Assembly: GCA_900557355.1 (NCBI GenBank)
Contig: USSR01000490.1
Span: 1 to 5,434 of the forward strand
Source of the DNA: an uncultured Bacteroides sp.
GTDB lineage: Bacteria > Bacteroidota > Bacteroidia > Bacteroidales > Bacteroidaceae
Reading direction: 5' to 3'
Length of the DNA: 5,434 nt
In this document: positions 1 to 5,434 of the stretch, piece after piece
Layout: every line of letters begins with the position of its first letter
How positions within the stretch are numbered: position 1 is the stretch's first letter
Notes under the pieces: generated by a model
Seen by the model: only the letters and a program-made list of their open reading frames with translations
Told to the model about the DNA's origin: nothing
Databases searched by the model: none
Translations under genes and position numbers: made by a program

Positions 1-74
1 GCATCTTGCTTACATGATGTAAAAAACATCAATGTAGTTAATAAATTTATTATAATAAACATATGTGTTTTCAT
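1..74 (-). CDS. 5' end of a third operon gene: probable surface lipoprotein (partial)
   Basis: A short open frame begins one base after the susD-like stop codon and is cut by the window edge. Its ATG (74-72) is followed by 23 further complete codons and a partial GC-, which must encode alanine. The start MKTHMF leads into a hydrophobic stretch (IIINLLTTLMFF) and then FTSC, a Bacteroidota-style lipobox with the acylated cysteine at C21. The next residues, KQD, give an early charged, partly acidic mature end, as in surface-exported lipoproteins. M5 (62-60) is an alternative start. In PULs this position after susD usually holds a surface glycan-binding protein (SusE/SusF-like or unrelated) or a surface glycoside hydrolase. 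No mature domain is visible, so function and family cannot be chosen. The signal-peptide pattern and the 1-base spacing make a chance frame unlikely. Confidence 0.8.
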   Translation of the reverse strand, partial: MKTHMFIIINLLTTLMFFTSCKQD

Positions 75-75
75 A

Positions 76-1854
76 TTAATTATTCCATCCTTCATTTTGT
101 ACTAAATTTGAGTTCTTTTCCATCTCCGAAGCAGGTACCGCCCATTTCCAAAGATAATCACCACCCCACATATAAGAATAGGTAGTATTTCCCCAGACTT
201 CCATTAGCCCGTTACCCTCGTAAAACTTTTTCTCTTTCCAGGTTCCCCATCGAAGTTCATCAAAAAACATATATTCTTCAAAGGCTAATTCCCAATATCG
301 TTCTTTGCGGATACGTTGGCGCATATCATCCAAACCTTTTACTGTTGTATAATCATTAGAATTCAATGCCTGCGCTCCTACTCTGTTACGAACATCATTT
401 ACATACGGTATAGCTTCTTCCCATTTCCCTTGTTCGGTCAAAGCCTCAGCCAAATTTAGAAGTACATCTGCATAACGAATTAATGGAATATCAATCGGAG
501 AACGCTCCATTATCGTATGTTCCGTACCTTCATACACAAACTTACGGATCAAATAATAAAATTTATCATTAGTGTCTGTCCGAATATCATAAGGCTCCGC
601 ATCATCAGCCCCTCGATATGGCCAACGTAATGTATATGAAATAGCAGAGCCAGTTACACCTCCCAAATATGTAGCATAAGGAGTTATTACATTCATAGCC
701 AGCCGTGGATCCCTATTAGCATAAGCAGCTTTAATACGTGCTTCATTACCATCGGGAAGATACTGTTTCATATCAGCACCATAACTCCCCATTATTTTAA
801 TTTCTCCATCGGTTAGATTATCCCTTAAAAAAAATACAGAACGTTCCCTCGGAGTCATTGTAGAATAACCGGGCAAATAATCATCCCAACTAAACGGTTT
901 ACCATCCACACATTCATAACTATCCACAAAAGCTGGATTCGGCAGATAATTATTCCATCCGGAGCCACTCGTTGTCCGATTGCCAAAAGCCCAATTAAAT
1001 ACAGACCCGTAACCTGATGGATTTTCTATACAAGGAATAGTAAATATCATTTCATCACAACGTTCATTAGCTTCTTTAAAAAGAGCCTTATAATCTCCGA
1101 ATAATGAATATCCCATTTTAGTAATTGCCCTGAAATCGTCCTCTGCCTTATCATATTGTTTCAGCCACAAATAAGTTTTCCCCCGCAATGAATAAGCAGC
1201 AGCTTTAGTTATCCGCCCATACTCTGAGCTACTGGCAGCATATTTTTCTGGTAAATTAGATTCCTCGACACAAGCTGTCAGATCTGTCAACACTGCATCC
1301 CAGATTTCCTGTTCCGTAGAACGCCCTTTGATGCATTCCTCTGCAGTCACAGGCTCTAGATAAAGCGGAACTCCTTTCCATAAAATATTCATCCGATAAT
1401 AGTTATAAGCCCGAAGAAACTTACATTCTGCAATATATTGTGCCTTTTTCCCGTCACTCAGACCCGGTGTTTTTTTTATATTGGCTATTACATCATTAGC
1501 TCTGTGAATTAATTCATAGTAACGCTTCCAAGCCGAAAGAAACTCTGTTGATGAAGGAGTAGCTACGCCAAAAAGTGTCGGTGTATGCCAAATCCAATTA
1601 CGATCCATATCCATTATACTGGAACGATAATCATAAAAATGCAAATCACCGTCATACCCGCTATTTGTCGCATAGTCGGCTCTTAGAGCATTATACACTC
1701 CATTCACAACTTGAACTGCCAAATCTGCGTTATCCCAAACTCCGGCTGTAGATATAACATTAGCCGGTTTCGTATCTAAGAAGTCTGCAGAACAAGCATA
1801 GACAAACAACATTAATATACCTCCAAATGTAATAATCGAGATAGTCTTTTTCAT
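76..1854 (-). CDS. SusD/RagB-family nutrient-binding outer-membrane lipoprotein
   Basis: Surface lipoprotein that binds the nutrient and forms the lid of the SusC-like transporter encoded just upstream. The 592 residues begin with a lipoprotein signal peptide whose lipobox VYAC places the acylated cysteine at C21. The mature start CSADFLDTKP is classic for SusD, and the acidic residue just after the cysteine fits Bacteroidota surface export. The N-terminal SusD-like domain has TPR-type helices (about 105-125, 140-165, 214-245), including CKFLRAYNYYRM. The C-terminal SusD/RagB domain has NRDPRL (380-385), IPLIRYADVLLNLAEA (456-471), VNDVRNRVGA (485-494), RKERYWELAFEEYMFFDELR (516-535) and the terminal PASEME...NLVQNEGW. 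It is slightly longer than B. thetaiotaomicron SusD (551 residues) and shows no truncation or frameshift. It starts 11 bases after the susC-like stop, so co-transcription is very likely. Aromatic residues between 288 and 330 may form the ligand site, but the ligand cannot be named. Confidence 0.97.
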   Translation of the reverse strand: MKKTISIITFGGILMLFVYACSADFLDTKPANVISTAGVWDNADLAVQVVNGVYNALRADYATNSGYDGDLHFYDYRSSIMDMDRNWIWHTPTLFGVATPSSTEFLSAWKRYYELIHRANDVIANIKKTPGLSDGKKAQYIAECKFLRAYNYYRMNILWKGVPLYLEPVTAEECIKGRSTEQEIWDAVLTDLTACVEESNLPEKYAASSSEYGRITKAAAYSLRGKTYLWLKQYDKAEDDFRAITKMGYSLFGDYKALFKEANERCDEMIFTIPCIENPSGYGSVFNWAFGNRTTSGSGWNNYLPNPAFVDSYECVDGKPFSWDDYLPGYSTMTPRERSVFFLRDNLTDGEIKIMGSYGADMKQYLPDGNEARIKAAYANRDPRLAMNVITPYATYLGGVTGSAISYTLRWPYRGADDAEPYDIRTDTNDKFYYLIRKFVYEGTEHTIMERSPIDIPLIRYADVLLNLAEALTEQGKWEEAIPYVNDVRNRVGAQALNSNDYTTVKGLDDMRQRIRKERYWELAFEEYMFFDELRWGTWKEKKFYEGNGLMEVWGNTTYSYMWGGDYLWKWAVPASEMEKNSNLVQNEGWNN

Positions 1855-1865
1855 TGTTGTACAGA
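1855..1865 (-). promoter_or_regulatory. 11-base susC-susD junction without a Shine-Dalgarno sequence
   Basis: Read in the coding direction the gap is TCTGTACAACA, directly followed by the susD-like ATG. It has no GGAG-like ribosome binding site and is too short for a promoter or terminator. Weak or absent Shine-Dalgarno sequences are usual in Bacteroidota. The spacing suggests that ribosomes finishing the susC-like frame help start susD-like translation. That coupling is inference, not shown by the sequence. Confidence 0.6.
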
Positions 1866-4800
1866 TTAAAAATTAATATTAATACCTAATGCTAACTGAC
1901 GCATTGTAACATACCCCATACCAGTCTGCATTTCCGGGTCCATGCCAGAAAATTTAGTGATAGTCAGCAGATTCTCACCCGAAAAATATATACGTACTTT
2001 ATTGGCATAAAACTTCTGTGTCCATGCCTGTGGAAGTGTATAACCAATAGTCAGATTACGTAGCTTCAAGAAGTTTCCTTTTTCAAGATGCAGCGTACTA
2101 GCTTCTGTAGCCTGGTTAGTTTGGTTAAGTGTCAAGCGAGAGTTTTTCGAATATAAATTGGTACGAGGATCATTGGGATTCTCCGGATCATAAAAATAAT
2201 GATCTTTTTGAAGTTCTTTCGACAGTCCATAACCCAAAATTGTGGATGTAGAATTCTGTCCTACCGAATACCAATAAATAGAAAATCCTGCTGCCCCTTG
2301 CCAATTCATAGAAACATCAAACCCCTTCCACGTTACTGCTCCTTGTAATCCATAATAATATTTCGGAACGGATGATACCTTCTGAAATTTCTTATCATAA
2401 TCATTTCCATAAAGTCCATCTCCATTTATATCTGCATAAATATAGTCACCATACCATAAATTGGCCTTCCCAATCTTCTGGTTAGGATAAAACACATAAC
2501 CCTGATCTTGCATCGCTTTCAACCACTGCATATCTTGCTCTGTACGAATCATCCCATCTTTAGGACCTCCTGTGGGATTAACCAATCCATTGTTAAAAAA
2601 GTAAGTAGCATCTCCTTTATAAGGTTCCTTTAAATAATATTCATTTATGATATGTCCCTCAATTATCCTGTTATCTCCTCCATCAGAAACATCCCCTAAA
2701 TTTGATTTATAGATATAACTACCATTTTCATCATAATCCCAACCTTTTTTTAAGGCCCCTTTAAACTTACTAACAAGATTCTTGTTATAAGAGAAATTTC
2801 CAGAGAAAGAATAGGACCATTCATTAACACGATCATTCCAATTTAATGTGAACTCAACTCCCTTATTAGTAACCTCTGCATAATTTTGCCGAGCCGGTGT
2901 CTTGTTTCCCATAGTTGCATAAACGCCCGGACGATAGAGAATACCATCAGTTACTTTATTATAAATATCAAACTCTCCTACCAATCTATTATTCAGAATA
3001 GCAAAATCCAGTCCGATATTAGTCTGCGTAACACTCTCCCAACGTAATTTCTGGTTAGCAATCACAGTCTGTGCCAATCCTGAAGTTAACTTATCTCCAA
3101 AAATGTAATTACTTCCTGAATAAGTAGCTTGCCACTCATAGTCTCCAATACTATTATTACCTAATTTCCCCCATGACAACCGTATTTTTAGATTATCAAA
3201 AGGCGAACCCTGCATAAACGATTCTTCAGAAACACGCCACCCCCCAGAAAAAGACGGAAAGAATCCCCAACGGCTTTCCGGTGCGAAACGAGAGGAACCA
3301 TCATAACGGGCATTGACCTCAAACAAATACCTGCTTTTATAAGCATAAGTCAAACGACCGAAAAAAGACCGGGAAGTATTTTCCCAAGTAGTCCCTGTTA
3401 TGTTACTCAATTCCGTATACGTAGACAAGTCAGTCAGACTAGCATCGGCAGCTCCTTGCTTGGCCATATCTGTATTAAATCCCCAATTACGTATAGCCTC
3501 ATAACCAACAAGTGCTCCCAAATCATGTTTGCCAAAACTTCTAGTCCAATCCAACGTCTGTACAAAACGCCATCTTTTAGACTCTTCCGAATAAACAGCC
3601 TTCGACATGTTTTCCAAGGTGGTAGGTTGTTCTACTAACTTACCTCTTCTAAAACTATATCTCCCAATTTGTTTGGAAAGCCAGTCTGCATCATGTCGAT
3701 AACGCATATAGTCAAACTCTACATGATATACAAAATCTTTGAGAATTGTTGCATCGGCAAACATAGAAGTATTTAATTGTTCATATTTAAAAGAGCCACC
3801 CGAAGAAGCTAATAGATGAAGAGGATTAGAGGACGTCGGATCTTCTTCCACAGCTTCAGGAAGTCCTAATTTTCCATCATATTCAGGATAAATATCCGGC
3901 GGAAGTTTCTGTCCATGTATTCCACCTGTAAAAGCATCTACCTCATTACGGTCCTGGTCTGTATGATAGCCATGTGAACGGTTGCCTATCTGCAACCAAT
4001 CTTTCACTTTTACAGTAATATTTGAGCGTATATAATATTTCCGCAGCCCCGTATCTTGTATTAACCCCGGGTTATCCAAGAAAGAACCAGAAAAATTATA
4101 ATTCACATTGTCGGAAGCACCAACAACGGAAATCGTATGCTCACTCATTATTTTATTTTGAAATAGTTCCTTATACCAATCTGTATTCGGATAAGCGACG
4201 TAGTTAGGATAACCAGATTCCGCCAGACCATTAGGATTTTTTTCTGCCTCTCTCCATTCGTTTATTGTATTTTGACTGAAAATATCACTTTGCCCGATAT
4301 TTCGTGCAGATTCATTCATTAATTCGAAATAATCGGCGCTATTACTCACAAGCTGAATTAGATTCGACGGTTGATTCAAAGAAAATTTCCCCGAATAATT
4401 CACTGATGTTTTTCCTTTTTTTCCTTCTTTAGTGGTAATCATTATAACGCCATTTGCCCCGCGATTACCATAAATAGCACATGAAGCTGCATCCTTTAAA
4501 ATGGAAATAGAGGCAACGTCATTAGGATTAATATCATTAAATGATAATTCCATTCCGTCAACCAACACCAAAGGATTAGAATTATTCAAAGTACCAACAC
4601 CACGAATGCGTATAGTCGCCATATCACTATTAGGTTTACCTGATAACTGCAAAGTCTGCACTCCAGCACTCATTCCGGACAATGCCATTGAAAGATTAGT
4701 CAGAGGACGAGAATCCAATTCTTTTTCAACATTAATCGTTGAAACAGCTCCTGTTAAGTTTATTTTCTTTTGCGTTCCATAACCTACCACAACAACCTCA

Positions 4801-5429
4801 TCCAATTGTTTTGAATCTTCTTTCATCGTCACGTTCAACGTCATCGGCCTGGTTATTTTCTGCGTATATGTAGTGTAACCTATTGAAGTAAATTTCAGTG
4901 TCGAACCTTCCGGAACCTGCAACTGATAATTGCCGTCTATACCGGTGATGGTTCCTTGAGTCATTCCCTCTATCATCACAGTCACTCCCGGAAGAGTCTC
5001 TCCAGATTCGTCCACGACCTTTCCTGTCACCTTGACCGGCTGTTTGTTATCCTGCTGTTGAGATGAAACTTTGTTTAATACAATCTGACGTTTTTCAATC
5101 GTATAAGATACTCCTTCGCCTTTAAAAAGTTTATCCAGTACCAGAGTCATCCGTTCATTTTTCACAGTAATGCTTACTATACGGCTTACATCAACAATGT
5201 CTTTGTTGTATAAGAAACGGTATTCTGTCTGATTTTCGATACTAGTCAAGACCTCCTCTACAGTCACATTTTTCAGTCGCAATGTAATTTTGGCGGATTG
5301 TGCCAGGATAGGTATACTGATAGCTTGCAAAGCTATACAAAACAACCATATAGCACAGATTCTCCCCATTTTTACATTCGCAGGTACATTAATTCTCTTT
5401 TTCATTTTTCTAATTGAAATAAGTTTCAT
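1866..5429 (-). CDS. SusC/RagA-family TonB-dependent outer-membrane transporter with STN domain
   Basis: Outer-membrane importer that pairs with the SusD-like lipoprotein encoded next to it and uses TonB/ExbBD energy to take up a nutrient, usually an oligosaccharide. Seen in the 1187 residues: basic start, hydrophobic core (about 24-42) and likely cleavage after A43 (ILA|QS); STN domain about 47-120; carboxypeptidase-regulatory-like domain about 132-203 (VTGKVVD, LPGVTV, TGIDGNY, FTSIGY); TonB-box region DEVVVVGYG at 210-218; plug about 220-335 with the family signatures NPLVLVDG and LKDAASCAIYGNRGANGV; then the barrel, ending GININF with the C-terminal phenylalanine typical of BAM substrates. 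A DINGDG motif (1000-1005) is typical of the family. It is longer than SusC of Bacteroides thetaiotaomicron (about 1000 residues), partly because of the STN domain. The start is uncertain: M1, M9 (base 5405) and M21 (base 5369) all precede the hydrophobic core, and M9 gives a common-looking MKKRIN start. The frame is intact. The substrate is unknown. The family call is very secure. Confidence 0.97.
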   Translation of the reverse strand: MKLISIRKMKKRINVPANVKMGRICAIWLFCIALQAISIPILAQSAKITLRLKNVTVEEVLTSIENQTEYRFLYNKDIVDVSRIVSITVKNERMTLVLDKLFKGEGVSYTIEKRQIVLNKVSSQQQDNKQPVKVTGKVVDESGETLPGVTVMIEGMTQGTITGIDGNYQLQVPEGSTLKFTSIGYTTYTQKITRPMTLNVTMKEDSKQLDEVVVVGYGTQKKINLTGAVSTINVEKELDSRPLTNLSMALSGMSAGVQTLQLSGKPNSDMATIRIRGVGTLNNSNPLVLVDGMELSFNDINPNDVASISILKDAASCAIYGNRGANGVIMITTKEGKKGKTSVNYSGKFSLNQPSNLIQLVSNSADYFELMNESARNIGQSDIFSQNTINEWREAEKNPNGLAESGYPNYVAYPNTDWYKELFQNKIMSEHTISVVGASDNVNYNFSGSFLDNPGLIQDTGLRKYYIRSNITVKVKDWLQIGNRSHGYHTDQDRNEVDAFTGGIHGQKLPPDIYPEYDGKLGLPEAVEEDPTSSNPLHLLASSGGSFKYEQLNTSMFADATILKDFVYHVEFDYMRYRHDADWLSKQIGRYSFRRGKLVEQPTTLENMSKAVYSEESKRWRFVQTLDWTRSFGKHDLGALVGYEAIRNWGFNTDMAKQGAADASLTDLSTYTELSNITGTTWENTSRSFFGRLTYAYKSRYLFEVNARYDGSSRFAPESRWGFFPSFSGGWRVSEESFMQGSPFDNLKIRLSWGKLGNNSIGDYEWQATYSGSNYIFGDKLTSGLAQTVIANQKLRWESVTQTNIGLDFAILNNRLVGEFDIYNKVTDGILYRPGVYATMGNKTPARQNYAEVTNKGVEFTLNWNDRVNEWSYSFSGNFSYNKNLVSKFKGALKKGWDYDENGSYIYKSNLGDVSDGGDNRIIEGHIINEYYLKEPYKGDATYFFNNGLVNPTGGPKDGMIRTEQDMQWLKAMQDQGYVFYPNQKIGKANLWYGDYIYADINGDGLYGNDYDKKFQKVSSVPKYYYGLQGAVTWKGFDVSMNWQGAAGFSIYWYSVGQNSTSTILGYGLSKELQKDHYFYDPENPNDPRTNLYSKNSRLTLNQTNQATEASTLHLEKGNFLKLRNLTIGYTLPQAWTQKFYANKVRIYFSGENLLTITKFSGMDPEMQTGMGYVTMRQLALGININF
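4764..4805 (-). other. TonB-box region of the SusC-like protein
   Basis: Residues about 209-222, reading LDEVVVVGYGTQKK, between the carboxypeptidase-regulatory-like domain and the plug. This is the near-invariant SusC/RagA segment thought to be reached by TonB from the periplasm. Its conservation suggests the transporter is energised normally. The exact TonB-contacting residues cannot be fixed from sequence alone. Confidence 0.85.
5070..5291 (-). other. STN (secretin/TonB N-terminal) domain of the SusC-like protein
   Basis: Residues about 47-120 of the susC-like product, just after the predicted signal-peptide cleavage site. The pattern is typical of STN: an opening strand KITLRLKN, a helix VTVEEVLTSIENQT, the strand YRFLYNKDIV, then ISITVKN-like (VSITVKN), MTLVLDKLFKGEGVSYTIE and closing QIVLNK. 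In TonB-dependent transducers such as FecA this periplasmic domain contacts a membrane anti-sigma factor (FecR type) and signals ligand passage to an ECF sigma factor. Regulation of this operon by such a pair is inferred from that family knowledge. The regulators are not in the window. Confidence 0.9.
5285..5292 (+). promoter_or_regulatory. Weak candidate Bacteroides -7 element, antisense to the susC-like start
   Basis: TAATTTTG on the plus strand matches the Bacteroides -7 consensus TAnnTTTG at all fixed positions. A transcript from it would run towards 5434, antisense to the signal-peptide codons and leader of the susC-like gene. No TTTG -33 element is present about 20 bases upstream. The match lies inside conserved STN codons and could be chance, so this is only a pointer. 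Confidence 0.15.
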
Positions 5430-5434
5430 ACCTT

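Noticed and set aside
11..36. Hairpin after susD (TACATGATGT paired with ACATCAATGTA, 5-base loop, one bulge) as a transcription terminator
   Set aside because: It has no U-tract after the stem in the transcribed direction and lies inside the signal-peptide codons of the third open frame.
39..59. Two overlapping perfect 14-base palindromes (TAATAAATTTATTA and TTTATTATAATAAA) as an operator
   Set aside because: They consist only of A and T, are expected by chance in such DNA, and encode the hydrophobic core (FIIINLL) of the third gene's signal peptide.
948..960. Exact 13-base repeat AATTATTCCATCC, also at 78-90
   Set aside because: Both copies encode GWNN with the same codons in the susD-like gene. 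Only two copies, far apart and without flanking similarity, suggest coincidence.
1470..1477. Run of eight A in the susD-like coding strand as a phase-variation tract
   Set aside because: It simply encodes I-K-K-T in frame. Eight bases is short for a contingency locus, and no evidence of length variation is available.
3456..3638. Plus-strand open frame of 60 codons, and a similar one at 4022-4207
   Set aside because: Both are antisense to the barrel region of an intact susC-like gene and have no family features.
4501..4782. Plus-strand open frame of 93 codons
   Set aside because: It lies fully antisense to the conserved plug and TonB-box codons of the susC-like gene. It shows no recognisable domain or signal and is best explained as a shadow.

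Overview
The window is part of a polysaccharide utilization locus (PUL) from a gut-type Bacteroidota, most likely Bacteroides or a close relative. The evidence is an adjacent SusC/SusD pair with diagnostic family motifs, AT-rich DNA, Bacteroidota-type lipoprotein signals, and no convincing Shine-Dalgarno sequence before the susD-like gene. Everything supported as coding lies on the minus strand, so transcription runs from base 5434 towards base 1.

Layout in transcription order. Bases 5429-1866 hold a complete SusC/RagA-family TonB-dependent outer-membrane transporter of 1187 residues. It has an N-terminal STN domain, a carboxypeptidase-regulatory-like domain, a TonB-box region, a plug and a beta-barrel. 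After 11 bases comes a complete SusD/RagB-family surface lipoprotein of 592 residues (1854-76). One base after its stop codon a third reading frame opens (74-1) and runs off the window. Its 24 complete codons read as a lipoprotein signal peptide with a lipobox cysteine, so it is very probably the next gene of the operon. The three genes are packed so tightly that one transcript with translational coupling is the simplest reading. There is no gene-free stretch over 300 bases.

How they work together. By family knowledge, SusD is a hinged lid on the extracellular face of the SusC barrel. It captures an oligosaccharide, or sometimes another nutrient such as a peptide, and TonB/ExbBD energy drives import into the periplasm. 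The third gene occupies the usual place of a surface glycan-binding lipoprotein or a surface enzyme. The STN domain suggests control by an ECF sigma/anti-sigma (FecR-like) pair encoded upstream, outside the window. The substrate cannot be told from the sequence, because no carbohydrate-active enzyme is visible.

I see no undescribed biological system here. The region is a well-known type of locus. The items most worth a second look are the truncated third gene, the regulatory implication of the STN domain, and a weak candidate antisense promoter opposite the start of the susC-like gene.
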